From Acinetobacter sichuanensis (GTDB lineage: Bacteria > Pseudomonadota > Gammaproteobacteria > Pseudomonadales > Moraxellaceae), in contig NZ_PYIX02000006.1 in the NCBI RefSeq assembly GCF_003024515.2, forward strand, positions 1-64,000: DNA of 64,000 bases, in the 5' to 3' direction. Below are positions 45,799 to 55,961 of the stretch, in pieces. The notes below the pieces were generated by a model, which saw only the letters and a list, made by a program, of their open reading frames with translations, did not search any database and was not told where the DNA came from. The position numbers were made by a program, and so were the translations under genes. How positions within the stretch are numbered: the stretch's first letter is position 1; each line of letters starts with the position of its first letter.

Positions 45799-46245
45799 AT
45801 GACTACTTTAAAAAACCAAATCACTGACGTTTTAAAAGCCGCTATGCGCGCTAAAGAAATGGATAAGTTAACGGTAATTCGTGGTCTACAGGCAGCAATC
45901 AAGCAAATCGAAGTCGATGAGCGCATTGAGCTTGATGATACTCAGGTTCTTGCGGTCATTGAAAAGCAAATCAAACAACGCAAAGAGTCGATTAAAGCCT
46001 TTTTGGGCGCTAATCGCGAAGATTTAGCTAGTAAAGAACAAGCCGAAATTGAGGTTTTATCTCAGTTTCTACCTGAAGCTATGTCAGAGGACGAGCTTGA
46101 TTCTCTCATTGCGCAAACAATTGAAGCGCAAGGTGCTACTAGCATGAAAGATATGGGTAAGGTGATGAATTCTCTACGTCCGATCATAGCCGGACGTGCC
46201 GATCCTGCACAGGTTTCTGCAAAAATTAAAGCGAAACTGGCTTAA
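45799..46245 (+). CDS. yqeY: GatB/YqeY-domain protein
   Basis: The 148-aa protein matches the YqeY family: helical N-terminal part with KAAMRAKEMDKLTVIRGLQAAIKQIEVDERIEL, and a C-terminal tRNA-binding-like domain containing FLPEAMSEDEL and MGKVMNSLRPIIAGRADPAQVSAKIK. It is homologous to the tail domain of the GatB amidotransferase subunit, and its cellular function is unclear. It follows rpsU in the conserved rpsU-yqeY order. The ATG at 45799 matches the family N-terminus. Confidence 0.93.
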   Translation: MTTLKNQITDVLKAAMRAKEMDKLTVIRGLQAAIKQIEVDERIELDDTQVLAVIEKQIKQRKESIKAFLGANREDLASKEQAEIEVLSQFLPEAMSEDELDSLIAQTIEAQGATSMKDMGKVMNSLRPIIAGRADPAQVSAKIKAKLA

Positions 46246-46366
46246 GTACTTATATTTAAAAATCTTTTTTGTTTGATTTGGTCTATTTAATTCACTTCAA
46301 AATCGTTATTTTGCAATGAAATAATATTAGCAATTAAATAGCCCAAAACCTTCTAGCAATCATTTT

Positions 46367-46732
46367 CTATTTTAAATCACACTGAATATTATACTTTTTC
46401 ACAATTTGCATTTCTGGTGAAGTATTTACCTTAGAAATAATATCTTGTTTTGTGATAGACATATATGATGGTGGTAAATTCGCACGGTTTTCATCTGTTG
46501 TTTTATACATATCGTCTACATATTGTTTAACTATAGCGCAATACTGAACTTGTTGTTGTGCATTAAATGCGGTAATTTGCGGATCTAAACTTCTTAAAAA
46601 AGACTTCATTTGACTCGTATATTGTGTTGATATTTTTTCCACATCTCGTACATAACGGTCTGTTGCAGCTGCAACTGCATTTTGTATACAACCTAGCAAT
46701 ACAATTACAGTCATTATTTTTTTCATAAACAT
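46367..46732 (-). CDS. Hypothetical exported protein (121 aa)
   Basis: The 121-aa protein has a signal peptide (MKKIMTVIVLLGCIQNAVAA), then a mainly helical domain with two Cys (QYCAIVKQYVDDMY and the C-terminal NIQCDLK) that could form a disulphide in the periplasm. The start may be the ATG at 46732 or the one at 46726. It lies after the M48 peptidase gene on the same strand. Function unknown. Confidence 0.6.
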   Translation of the reverse strand: MFMKKIMTVIVLLGCIQNAVAAATDRYVRDVEKISTQYTSQMKSFLRSLDPQITAFNAQQQVQYCAIVKQYVDDMYKTTDENRANLPPSYMSITKQDIISKVNTSPEMQIVKKYNIQCDLK

Positions 46733-46837
46733 ACTTCAAAAATTGAAAAATTACATTAGTGCTAAGCCTAACTTTTTCTATTGAAAATAGATATTTATAT
46801 TTGTTACAAAGTGAATATTCAATAAAATTATATAGCA

Positions 46838-48283
46838 TTATATACGCATTTTTTGCTCATCCTGCATGACTTTTAAACGCGCTTCAATACGTGAACTCAT
46901 CGCATTATTTTCTTTAGCCAAACGCTGTGCATGCAAAAGAGATTTAATCGCATTTTCCTCATCACCTGACCAATATTGCGCTTCAGAACGGTAACGTAAA
47001 ACATTGACTGTGCGCATTGGATTATTTTTATCAAGATTTGCGGCTTGTTGTAAAAGTTGCCAACCTAAAACATCCATTTTATTTTTACTGACAAAACGAT
47101 TGATCAAGCTTTCTGCCTCTTTACCTTTGTTCTGGCGAATATACACTTCAGCAAGTTTATAACCCAAAGCACGGTTTTCAGGCATGATCCGTTGTTTGCT
47201 AATAACAGCATTATATGCATCTTCTAATTTATTTTGACCTAAATAAATATCTGCTTGAAGTAAATGTAATAAGCTATGATCAGCATCTATAGCGCTTGCC
47301 GCATTTAAATAATTTTGCGACTTTCCATAATCTCCTTGTTTTAAATGATAGGCGCTCGCAGCCAATAAGCCTGCATAACTTTTTTGCTGTACTAAACTAT
47401 CAAGTTGTTGCTGTGTGGCTTGATCTGAAATTGCTGCGGTATACCATTTAATAATCTCAAAGTCCTGTTGATGCTGATTAAATGGTACACGTGGAAATTG
47501 TTGGGCACGTAAACGGGCTTCGCTCATACGTTCAGTTGTGAGTGGATGCGTAAACCAAAAATCTGGTAGAAAACTTAAACGACTTGTTGAACGATGCATT
47601 GTTTCAAAAAAGTCAGCCATACTCTCAGGATTATAGCCAGCACCATACATAAATTGCATTCCTATACGGTCTGCTTCACGTTCTTGATTTCGGCTATAAC
47701 TGAGTTGCTTGTCAAGTAATGCAGCTTGTGTACCTAACATCACCGCCGTACCAACATCACCATCAGCCTGAGATGCAATTGCTGCACCCACAATAATGCC
47801 TGCTAGAGCCAGTAAACCTTGCCCCTTAAAAGCCTCTTGAGAACGACTATAATGACGTTGTGTCACATGTGCAATCTCATGTGCCATGACACCAACAACC
47901 TCATCCATACTTTTTGAGGATGTTACCATTCCTGTATTCAGTGCAAATAACCCACCAGGTACAGCAAACGCATTAATTTGCGGATCTTTAACAATGACAA
48001 GCCCTATAGGCGTTCCTACTTGTGTTTGGCTTAAAATTTTAGAAAATACCAACATAAATTGGTCTTCAAGCCATGGATCTTGCACGATTGGCATTTGATG
48101 TTGAACTTGGCGATAAACTTTCTCACCAATCATCTTTTCTTTTTGTTGATCAATTAAGCCCACACCACTACCAATTTCAGGAACTTCAAACTTTGGCGCA
48201 GTGGTGGGATAAAAGTTTTCAGTCGCCTGTACAAGACAACTGATACTTATCCCTAATATCAACAAAATCTTTTTCAATACCAT
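46838..48283 (-). CDS. Periplasmic M48 metallopeptidase with TPR region (BepA-like)
   Basis: The 481-aa protein has an N-terminal signal peptide and a zinc-peptidase domain with VMAHEIAHVTQRH (HExxH), followed by a downstream Glu in NQEREADRIGMQ. A C-terminal TPR-like region contains YLNAASAIDADHSLLHLLQADIYLGQ and YKLAEVYIRQNKGKEAE. This is the architecture of BepA, the outer-membrane protein assembly and quality-control protease. The active-site residues are intact, in contrast to the M48-like protein at 50206. Confidence 0.9.
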   Translation of the reverse strand: MVLKKILLILGISISCLVQATENFYPTTAPKFEVPEIGSGVGLIDQQKEKMIGEKVYRQVQHQMPIVQDPWLEDQFMLVFSKILSQTQVGTPIGLVIVKDPQINAFAVPGGLFALNTGMVTSSKSMDEVVGVMAHEIAHVTQRHYSRSQEAFKGQGLLALAGIIVGAAIASQADGDVGTAVMLGTQAALLDKQLSYSRNQEREADRIGMQFMYGAGYNPESMADFFETMHRSTSRLSFLPDFWFTHPLTTERMSEARLRAQQFPRVPFNQHQQDFEIIKWYTAAISDQATQQQLDSLVQQKSYAGLLAASAYHLKQGDYGKSQNYLNAASAIDADHSLLHLLQADIYLGQNKLEDAYNAVISKQRIMPENRALGYKLAEVYIRQNKGKEAESLINRFVSKNKMDVLGWQLLQQAANLDKNNPMRTVNVLRYRSEAQYWSGDEENAIKSLLHAQRLAKENNAMSSRIEARLKVMQDEQKMRI

Positions 48284-48365
48284 GCTCTAATCAATACTTT
48301 TCATCACTATAGCATTGGATCTTGAACAAATTCGAGACAAAATGTAGCAGTTTTTAAACTACTTT

Positions 48366-49337
48366 CTAAAGTCCAAATTTCTCATTAACAACATAATGTG
48401 GTACTCGCCCCTCTAAAGCCTCAACTAGATTTTGATAGGCTAAATAAACCATTTTTTGACGGGTTTCTTCTGTTGCCGATCCAACATGTGGCATTGTCAC
48501 AACATTATCTAATTCAAATAATTCAGAGCTTTGTAAAGGTTCTTTTTGATAAACATCTAAACCTGCTGCAAAAATTTTCTGTTGCTTTAAGGCTATGATC
48601 AAAGCATTTTCATCTACAACTGAACCACGTGAAATATTGACAAATACAGCATGTTTTTGCATTAAATCAAACTCTTCTGCACCAATAAGCGCTTTTGATT
48701 GTGCATTTAAATCCACAGCAACGATCACAAAATCAGATTGTTGCAATAAATCTTTTAAACTGCTGTATTGTGCATTTAACGGCTGAGCCAATTCTAGTTT
48801 TTCACGGCGATTATGGTATAAAATATTCATATTAAAACCATAAAAACCACGACGAGCAATTGCCGCACCAATATTCCCTAAGCCAATAATCCCCAGTGTT
48901 TTACCAAAAATATCCTGTCCAAATTGAGCTGAGCCCACTGTACGTGTCCACTGACCTTGTTTTGTCCATTGATCTAAACTAGGCACTTTACGTGCTGCAC
49001 TCATTAATAATGTAAATGCCAAATCTGCTGTTGTTTCTGTTAACACATGGGGTGTATTACTCAGCCAAATTTTCTTTTGATTTAAATAGTTAAGGTCATA
49101 ATTATCATATCCCACACTGACCGATGAAATAATTTTTAATTGTTGTGCAGGTGCTAAATTGCTTTCATTTAACAAACGCCCTGCACCAATCATTGCATCG
49201 GCATCCACGACATGTTGACGAATTTGCTCATTGACATCGCCCATCTTAGGATTAATGACAAAAACTTGATATTGCGCTTCTAACTTACTTAAAATATCTG
49301 CATCAATTTTACTAAATACCACAACTTTTTTTTGCAT
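48366..49337 (-). CDS. D-2-hydroxyacid dehydrogenase (GhrB-like)
   Basis: The 323-aa enzyme has the NAD(P)-binding motif GIIGLGNIGAAIARRG, the catalytic Arg in NISRGSVVDE, the Glu in GLDVYQKEP and the His in MPHVGSATEETR. It reduces glyoxylate, hydroxypyruvate or a related 2-ketoacid; the substrate is not fixed by sequence. It starts 15 bp downstream of the gene at 49353 and is probably co-transcribed with it. Confidence 0.92.
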   Translation of the reverse strand: MQKKVVVFSKIDADILSKLEAQYQVFVINPKMGDVNEQIRQHVVDADAMIGAGRLLNESNLAPAQQLKIISSVSVGYDNYDLNYLNQKKIWLSNTPHVLTETTADLAFTLLMSAARKVPSLDQWTKQGQWTRTVGSAQFGQDIFGKTLGIIGLGNIGAAIARRGFYGFNMNILYHNRREKLELAQPLNAQYSSLKDLLQQSDFVIVAVDLNAQSKALIGAEEFDLMQKHAVFVNISRGSVVDENALIIALKQQKIFAAGLDVYQKEPLQSSELFELDNVVTMPHVGSATEETRQKMVYLAYQNLVEALEGRVPHYVVNEKFGL

Positions 49338-49352
49338 CGTACTTCCCTGCGC

Positions 49353-50048
49353 CTAGTCAATATTATTCATCTTTGCCTTACTTTGCATAAAACCCCACAA
49401 ACGGCGTTTTAGCAAAGGTTGTGCTAACATTTCCGCTAAACTGGCTAATTGGATACTCTCATCATTCTGTAAATAGCCAATAGAGCCAAGTGTTAAAATC
49501 ACTTTATCTTGTTTCAAAGCAGCTAAAAAACCTTGTATATAAATTTGAGCGCCGCGTCCATCTTGAAATTGTGTCAGTGGAAATGGCCATTTTAATTCAA
49601 AGTATTCCCCACTCATCGCATTTTGAATATTCATCCAAAGTTGCTGTTGTTCTGCTTGTATATGAGTAGCATCTACGACAATTACACAGCTTTCTAAACA
49701 AAAAGCTTGTAACTGGAAAGGCTCAACTTTACTTTCTACAATCGTGTCTTGTTGTGGTACAAGCACAGGCTCAGCGACTTCAGGTGTAATCGCTCGTGAA
49801 ACGCTATGTTCTGGAACATTTAAAATTTTATTTTGAACTGGCTCTTTTTGCTTAACTTGCTCAATGTGCTCTGGCTCAACTTTAAACTGCACATCTGAAA
49901 TGATTTCTTTTGCAGCAGTGTCTCGATATAAAGTCTTTGGATATTGGCGCACAGGCACACCGTGCTTTGGAATCCACAGATCTATTCCAAGAGCAGCTAA
50001 AATATTTCGCTGATGTTCCTGCACGTTTACATTCATCACATTATTCAA
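49353..50048 (-). CDS. Hypothetical protein, possibly a divergent DNA polymerase III psi-like subunit
   Basis: The 231-aa cytoplasmic protein begins with EHQRNILAALGIDLWIPK, resembling the short N-terminal peptide of HolD-type psi subunits in Pseudomonas and relatives, which contacts the clamp-loader. A Glu/Val-rich linker follows, then a C-terminal domain with FQLQAFCLESCVIVVDAT and SLAEMLAQPLLKRRLWGFM. The psi assignment is tentative and rests on the N-terminal resemblance. It is followed closely by the hydroxyacid dehydrogenase. Confidence 0.45.
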   Translation of the reverse strand: MNNVMNVNVQEHQRNILAALGIDLWIPKHGVPVRQYPKTLYRDTAAKEIISDVQFKVEPEHIEQVKQKEPVQNKILNVPEHSVSRAITPEVAEPVLVPQQDTIVESKVEPFQLQAFCLESCVIVVDATHIQAEQQQLWMNIQNAMSGEYFELKWPFPLTQFQDGRGAQIYIQGFLAALKQDKVILTLGSIGYLQNDESIQLASLAEMLAQPLLKRRLWGFMQSKAKMNNID

Positions 50049-50205
50049 TCTTTAATTCAGCACATATTCTACCGAGCTTTGCATATTTTTGCTGTGATTT
50101 CTCTTCGTCCGCTCATTAAAACAACAAAGCATTTTACCCATAGAATTCAATGTATTATTAAGTGAAAATAAACCATATCAAATCTAGATTGATTTTAGAT
50201 ACATT

Positions 50206-52110
50206 CTAAATAATCATGATGCTATTTTTCTTTTGCATTTGATCCACAATTTCTTCAGTTTCAAAACCTAAACGCCAATACAATAATTCTAAAACATCTA
50301 ACTCATCTTGAGTAATAATGCGATCATGCCACAAACAAACTTCTGCAACACCCAAAATACTCAAACGATCTCTTAATAATAAGCCTGCAATATCATTTAA
50401 AATTTCACTTAAATCAATTGGCTCATCTGAAATTTCACGAAATAATTCCAATTCTTCCCGAGTTAAAACACGTTGTAAAATGTCATATCGAACTTCTAAT
50501 TGATTTTCACTATTAATTTGCTGCACATGTAGTAAAGCATCAATTAAACGCACAATTTGCGGCTTTACTGTTTCTAAAGAAGATGGCGTATGCATCGGCA
50601 ATAAATGCAATTCAGCTTTTACACGCTCAATCAGCAAAGCATCTAGCAAACCTATTTCACCATCTTCTTGAATAATTTTAGCCAATTTAGTGACAAACTG
50701 ACGTGCGCTTGTGGCAGGCATATTGCCCAAATTTGCACAAGCATCGTGAAAAATTTGAATATGAACACGACCATCTAAGTTCAATAATGAATCTACAATC
50801 GCGCGACTCACCTCTGCCGTTGAAGGAATAAACTCTCGATATTGGCGAATCATGAGAATCGCAACCATGACCTCACGAGACCCTGTCGAAGTTTGCATCG
50901 CTCGCTGTAATAAATCAGGACGTTGCATTTGTCGCCTAACTTCTGAATTTAGTGGCTTGATTGCGTCGTTTAATGCAAAACTAATCGGTGATAAACGCAT
51001 CAAAGGTAAAGGTTGCGGCGAAATCCACGGTGTATAACTTTCTGCGCTCAACTCCTCTAAAGGGCGCATTAATACAAAAAGAGGTTGACTGCGTAATTTT
51101 TTTAAATTTTCTATTTGTAAATCTTGCAATAATGTTGGATTTAACTCATAAATACGATCTTCAATACTTGGATGAATATTCAACCAACTTTGTGGGCTTA
51201 ATGAGTTAGCAAAACACATATGAGCAATGGACTCAGAATATTCACTATGAATCTGAGAACCCGCATGATGCACATAAATCCGCAATAAAGTTTGTATATT
51301 GGCATTATTTAACATCAAACGTTTTGCTTTATAATCATTATAAAAAGTACGTCCGCCCAGCGTAAAATATTTAATTAAACGAGAAATTAAAATCCCCATA
51401 CTGCCAATCAGCCAAATCACACCGCCAATCGCAACGAAACTGGTCTCAAATTTATGACGTCGTCCTTTTTCGTAAACACTAAACCCTTGCTTCGCAATTT
51501 TACTTCCTAATTGACTAAAAGAAGTTAAACCACTATACAAAATTTTCAAACGGGTATTTTCCTTCGCTTCACCCGATAAAATTTGATTAAATTCATGCCC
51601 TAACAAGCCATAAAGCTCTAGCTCATCTAAGTTTTGTAAAGCTCCCCACGTTAAAATAATCACCGTATCTCGTGGATGCAAACCTGCTGTTAAAGCATTG
51701 ACTCCCACCTCATCAGGTAAGACATAAATACTGGGCAAATCAATATCAAAATTTTGTGCTAATTTTTCTGTAATTTTTAACGCCACATTTTCTTCAGGCG
51801 TACTTTCAATCAAACTTAAACGGCGTGCTTTTAATTGTTTAGCAAGAGAATGTCCACCTTCTCGAAACACATAAAATTCATAAATAATTGACCCTAAAAT
51901 AACAACCAATAAAGCCCCAACACACAATGGACTAAATGTATGCCAAAAAATAGACTCTAAAGGGTTAATATAATGAACCAATAAACCGAGTACAGTATTT
52001 AAAATAAAAATTGTAATCAGTACAGCAACTGAACAAATACTGGCAGACCACAGTATATTTTTGTTTTTTATTAAATAATGACTGACATCTTTCAATGTAA
52101 ACATCCTCAT
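50206..52110 (-). CDS. HtpX-like M48 membrane protein with degenerate active site
   Basis: The 634-aa protein has membrane segments at the N-terminus (about 20-80) and around residues 225-250, and an M48-type domain. The zinc motif that should read HExxH is HEFNQ (in LYGLLGHEFNQILSGE), so the second His is lost, and the downstream Glu-bearing segment is RTFYNDYKAKRLM. The family features HSEYSESIAHMCFANSLS and WLNIHPSIEDRIYELNP remain. It is probably a non-catalytic pseudoprotease with a long helical C-terminal part. Confidence 0.8.
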   Translation of the reverse strand: MRMFTLKDVSHYLIKNKNILWSASICSVAVLITIFILNTVLGLLVHYINPLESIFWHTFSPLCVGALLVVILGSIIYEFYVFREGGHSLAKQLKARRLSLIESTPEENVALKITEKLAQNFDIDLPSIYVLPDEVGVNALTAGLHPRDTVIILTWGALQNLDELELYGLLGHEFNQILSGEAKENTRLKILYSGLTSFSQLGSKIAKQGFSVYEKGRRHKFETSFVAIGGVIWLIGSMGILISRLIKYFTLGGRTFYNDYKAKRLMLNNANIQTLLRIYVHHAGSQIHSEYSESIAHMCFANSLSPQSWLNIHPSIEDRIYELNPTLLQDLQIENLKKLRSQPLFVLMRPLEELSAESYTPWISPQPLPLMRLSPISFALNDAIKPLNSEVRRQMQRPDLLQRAMQTSTGSREVMVAILMIRQYREFIPSTAEVSRAIVDSLLNLDGRVHIQIFHDACANLGNMPATSARQFVTKLAKIIQEDGEIGLLDALLIERVKAELHLLPMHTPSSLETVKPQIVRLIDALLHVQQINSENQLEVRYDILQRVLTREELELFREISDEPIDLSEILNDIAGLLLRDRLSILGVAEVCLWHDRIITQDELDVLELLYWRLGFETEEIVDQMQKKNSIMII

Positions 52111-52176
52111 TACATTGTTAGGCTATGGATCTCAATAAGCATCACACTAAGCTGATTGCTCAAACATCATAAAGTA

Positions 52177-52201
52177 AAAAAGCGGGAATTACCCGCTTTT
52201 T
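52177..52201 (-). terminator. Terminator after purF
   Basis: A 10-bp perfect stem AAAAAGCGGG with CCCGCTTTTT around a five-base loop; T run on the minus strand. It lies 25 bp past the purF stop. Confidence 0.92.
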
Positions 52202-52225
52202 AAAAGTTTAACGCTAGATTCAGCA

Positions 52226-53770
52226 TTAAGCCCCTTCTTTAATTCCACTTAGATCAACAGATGCTGCATCGATATTAACATCGATATAACCATCTTTTTG
52301 CTTTTTCGCCATATCACTACGGCTATTTTCTAAGTCAGTCAGATATTGCTCATCAATATCACCTGTCACATAAATACCATCAAATACTGAACAATCAAAC
52401 TCTTGAACTTCAGGAACTTTATGGGTTTTTACTGCTGCTTTAAGATCATCCAAATCTTGGAAAATCAAACGGTCAGCACCAATGATTTCTTGAATTTCCT
52501 CAACAGTACGATGTGATGCAATCAATTCAGCTTTAGCAGGCATATCAATACCATACACATTTGGATATTTCACCATCGGTGCTGCTGAAGCAAAATAAAC
52601 CTTACTTGCACCTGCATCACGTGCCATTTGAATAATTTCATTACACGTTGTACCACGCACAATAGAATCATCAACCAGCAAAACGTTTTTGCCTTTAAAT
52701 TCAAGCTCTACAGGGTTTAATTTTTGACGAACAGACTTTTTGCGTTGCTGTTGACCTGGCATAATGAAGGTACGACCGATATAACGGTTTTTCATAAAAC
52801 CTTCACGGAATTTCACACCTAAAGCATTTGCCAATTCAAGCGCAGACGTACGACTAGTATCTGGAATTGGGATCACCACATCAATATCGTGCTCCTCACC
52901 CCAATCACGCAAAATTTTCTTCGCTAAGGTTTCACCCATTTTTAAACGTGCTTTATACACAGAAATGCCATCAATGATCGCATCTGGACGTGCAAAATAA
53001 ACATATTCAAAAATACATGGGCGATAGCGAGAATCTTCAGCACATTGTTGTGAGAAAAATTCACCTTGCGAATTGATAAAAACTGCTTCGCCTGGTGCAA
53101 TATCACGCTCAACTTTAAAGCCGAGCGCAGTAATCGCAACAGATTCAGAAGCAATAATATATTCTTTTTCGCCATTTTCAGTTAAACGTGAACCGTAAAT
53201 TAATGGACGAATACCATTTGGATCACGGAAACCAACAATACCATGCCCTGTGATCATCGCGACAACACCATAAGCACCTTTACAACGCTCATGGACACGT
53301 TTAACAGTATGGAAAATATCTTCCGCTTTTGGCTCTAAAGTGCCACATTTTTGCAATTCGTGTGCAAAAACGTTTAACAATACCTCTGAATCTGAATCAG
53401 TATTCATATGACGTAAGTCAGTTTTGAATAAATCATCATGAATATCAGCAGCATTGGTTAAGTTACCATTGTGTGCAAGCGTAATACCATAAGGTGAGTT
53501 TACATAAAATGGTTGTGCTTCTGCACTGCTTGAAGAACCAGCAGTTGGGTAACGGACATGACCAATCCCGTAATTACCTAACAACGCACGCATGTGACGA
53601 GTATGGAAAACATCGCGTACCATACCGTTATCTTTTCTTAAAAATAATCGACCGTTATGACAAGTTACAATCCCAGCTGCATCCTGTCCCCGATGTTGTA
53701 ACATCGTTAACGCATCAAATAACATTTGGTTAACAGGTGATTTACCGGCTATACCAACGACTCCACACAT
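52226..53770 (-). CDS. purF: Amidophosphoribosyltransferase
   Basis: The 514-aa enzyme makes phosphoribosylamine from PRPP and glutamine, the first step of purine synthesis. The mature N-terminal Cys nucleophile follows the initiator Met ([10 protein letters not shown]). The glutaminase domain has [20 protein letters not shown] and HNGNLTN. The PRTase domain has [13 protein letters not shown] and the PRPP loop [13 protein letters not shown]. It follows cvpA on the same strand, as in E. coli. Confidence 0.98.
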   Translation of the reverse strand: MCGVVGIAGKSPVNQMLFDALTMLQHRGQDAAGIVTCHNGRLFLRKDNGMVRDVFHTRHMRALLGNYGIGHVRYPTAGSSSSAEAQPFYVNSPYGITLAHNGNLTNAADIHDDLFKTDLRHMNTDSDSEVLLNVFAHELQKCGTLEPKAEDIFHTVKRVHERCKGAYGVVAMITGHGIVGFRDPNGIRPLIYGSRLTENGEKEYIIASESVAITALGFKVERDIAPGEAVFINSQGEFFSQQCAEDSRYRPCIFEYVYFARPDAIIDGISVYKARLKMGETLAKKILRDWGEEHDIDVVIPIPDTSRTSALELANALGVKFREGFMKNRYIGRTFIMPGQQQRKKSVRQKLNPVELEFKGKNVLLVDDSIVRGTTCNEIIQMARDAGASKVYFASAAPMVKYPNVYGIDMPAKAELIASHRTVEEIQEIIGADRLIFQDLDDLKAAVKTHKVPEVQEFDCSVFDGIYVTGDIDEQYLTDLENSRSDMAKKQKDGYIDVNIDAASVDLSGIKEGA

Positions 53771-53794
53771 AGCTACCTCGCAGACCAGCTAGGA

Positions 53795-54385
53795 TTAATA
53801 AAATGGGTTCTTAGTTGAGTGTGCTGAACGATCTTCTTGTGCTGAAGATCCATTCTTAGACTCAGTTTTTGAAGCATCATCAGAATGTGCCTCAGAATGA
53901 ATATGGCTAAGTGCTTCATTTGCTGCTTCTTTAGAAAGCTCTGTTGCTAAAGGTGCATAAGGCAAAAGAAATTGAATCATTTTGGATTGTTTCCATAGGG
54001 GTGAAATTTCCACCCATGGTCCCACGCCTTGCATAGTTATGAGGACGATGAACAAACCTTTCAAGCTGCCCAGTGTCCCACCTGCTAAACGATTGAGCGG
54101 TCCAAGCTTAAAAGTCTTTAAAATTCGGTTGAGTAGCGCTGTTACAATCCATGTAAGAACAACAATAATTAATACAACAAAAGCAAAGGCAGCAATTTTT
54201 TGCACCACAGGATCTTGACTTAATATCGCCATGGAGGGAGCGAAAATAGCTGAATATTTTGCTGCAATAATCAGTGCAAAAACCCAACCCACTAAGTTCG
54301 CAAAGGCATTTACAAATCCTTTTCGCAAACCGTTTAGCCCTCCAATGAGCAGTAGTATAAGTATAACAATATCTATGGTGTTCAT
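53795..54385 (-). CDS. cvpA: CvpA family membrane protein
   Basis: The 196-aa inner-membrane protein has about four hydrophobic helices (IVILILLLIGGLNGLRKGFVNAFANLVGWVFALIIAA, FAFVVLIIVVLTWIVTALL). The conserved GLRKG motif is near the N-terminus. The C-terminal 40 residues are polar and Ser-rich. It matches CvpA, required for colicin V production and linked to stress tolerance. It directly follows pyrD and precedes purF. Confidence 0.95.
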   Translation of the reverse strand: MNTIDIVILILLLIGGLNGLRKGFVNAFANLVGWVFALIIAAKYSAIFAPSMAILSQDPVVQKIAAFAFVVLIIVVLTWIVTALLNRILKTFKLGPLNRLAGGTLGSLKGLFIVLITMQGVGPWVEISPLWKQSKMIQFLLPYAPLATELSKEAANEALSHIHSEAHSDDASKTESKNGSSAQEDRSAHSTKNPFY

Positions 54386-54386
54386 T

Positions 54387-55391
54387 TTAGATCATAGCGT
54401 CAACACAGTCCTTAATTAAAGTCGGACCTGTGTAAATCATACCACTATAAATTTGTACTAAACTTGCACCTGCTTGTTGCTTTGCTACTGCTTGATCACC
54501 AGATAAGATCCCACCCACACCAATCAGTGGAATTTCATCTTTTAATAATTTTGAAAAAGCCGCCAAACATGCTGTACTTTTTTCAAAAACTGGGGCACCA
54601 GATAAACCACCTGCTTCATCACCAAAAGCTAAGCCTTCAACACCTTCACGTGACAAGGTCGTATTGGTCACAATCAAGCCATCAATTTTAAATTCTAATA
54701 ACTGTGAAGCAATAAACTGAATATCACTTTGCTCTAAATCTGGTGCAACTTTTAATACTAAAGGTACATAATGCTGATATTCTTCAGCAAGTTCAAGTTG
54801 ACGTTTCTTTAAAGTTTCAAGTAATTCAGTTAAGGCATGCCCACTTTGCAATGAGCGCAAATTTTGAGTGTTAGGTGATGAAATATTTACCGTAATGTAT
54901 GATGCATAAGCATATACTTTTTCAAGGCAAATCAAATAATCTGAAACCGCATCTTCAACAGGTGTTGTGGCATTTTTACCGATATTAATCCCTAAAACAC
55001 CTTTAAATTTTGCAGCTTTTACATTTTCAACGAGCTGATCAACGCCATCATTATTAAATCCCATACGGTTAATAATGGCTTTTGCTTCTGGAATACGGAA
55101 TAAACGAGGTTTTGGATTACCTGCTTGAGGCTTAGGCGTAATTGTACCAATTTCAATAAAACCAAAGCCGAGCGCAGCTAAGGCATCAATATACGCACCA
55201 TTTTTATCTAAACCTGCCGCTAAACCAACGGGGTTAGGAAATTGAATTCCCATGCATGTAACAGGTTTAGGCGCAATCTTTTGACGCATTGCTCCGACTT
55301 TATGCGCTGATTTTAACAGCGATAATGTCAGTTCATGTGCACGCTCCGGTGCTAAAGAAAACAACAATGGGCGAGCAAGTGAATACATCAT
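54387..55391 (-). CDS. pyrD: Dihydroorotate dehydrogenase (quinone), class 2
   Basis: The 334-aa FMN enzyme oxidises dihydroorotate in pyrimidine synthesis, using membrane quinone. The N-terminal helix ([20 protein letters not shown]) anchors it to the membrane. Motifs are [13 protein letters not shown], the catalytic Ser in [15 protein letters not shown] and [11 protein letters not shown]. Its stop is next to the cvpA start, implying coupled expression with cvpA-purF. Confidence 0.97.
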   Translation of the reverse strand: MMYSLARPLLFSLAPERAHELTLSLLKSAHKVGAMRQKIAPKPVTCMGIQFPNPVGLAAGLDKNGAYIDALAALGFGFIEIGTITPKPQAGNPKPRLFRIPEAKAIINRMGFNNDGVDQLVENVKAAKFKGVLGINIGKNATTPVEDAVSDYLICLEKVYAYASYITVNISSPNTQNLRSLQSGHALTELLETLKKRQLELAEEYQHYVPLVLKVAPDLEQSDIQFIASQLLEFKIDGLIVTNTTLSREGVEGLAFGDEAGGLSGAPVFEKSTACLAAFSKLLKDEIPLIGVGGILSGDQAVAKQQAGASLVQIYSGMIYTGPTLIKDCVDAMI

Positions 55392-55481
55392 AGCTAGAAA
55401 AGTCTACTGCTTTTTAAGTTGCCGTATTATAGGCACAGTATGGCAAAAAGGCTATGCTTACTACTGCTTTATTTTCACCGC

Positions 55482-55961
55482 TTAATGCACTGTCGCTGTT
55501 AATTTAATCTGTGAATCGACTTTTATGAGTTCCATTTTTTCAATACTTACACCCATTTGTGCAATTTGTGTTAAAAAGTTTGCCAATACAGCATAATTTT
55601 CATGTTGCCCAACAATTTGAAACTGCTCACCCACTTGTTGACTTGCAATTGATAAACCTTGTTGTTGTGCCACACGTTGAATTTTATCAGGCACGGTCAA
55701 AGATAAATCATCAGCAGGTTTCATTGTCACGACATTACTCTGCATCCACACAACAAGATCTTTAAGTTCATTCAGCCGCTTTTGTTGATTTTCTGCTGCT
55801 TTATGAGTTGACCATAATGCTGAACCCACGATAGCAACCACCACAAAAATCGTGGTAAAAATAACCATTACTCGTTCACGCATTGACATTTTATCAAGCT
55901 GATCTGTAATTTTTTCTGCCCAAGCATCAAAGCGATGTTGAATATTGTCTATTGCTTTCAT
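55482..55961 (-). CDS. gspM: Type II secretion protein GspM
   Basis: The 159-aa inner-membrane protein has a short cytoplasmic start with MRERVMV, one transmembrane segment (VIFTTIFVVVAIVGSALW) and a periplasmic ferredoxin-like domain (AVLANFLTQIAQMGVSIEKMELI). These are GspM features. It overlaps gspL by one base, and the two form the inner-membrane platform of the type II secretion system. Confidence 0.9.
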   Translation of the reverse strand: MKAIDNIQHRFDAWAEKITDQLDKMSMRERVMVIFTTIFVVVAIVGSALWSTHKAAENQQKRLNELKDLVVWMQSNVVTMKPADDLSLTVPDKIQRVAQQQGLSIASQQVGEQFQIVGQHENYAVLANFLTQIAQMGVSIEKMELIKVDSQIKLTATVH

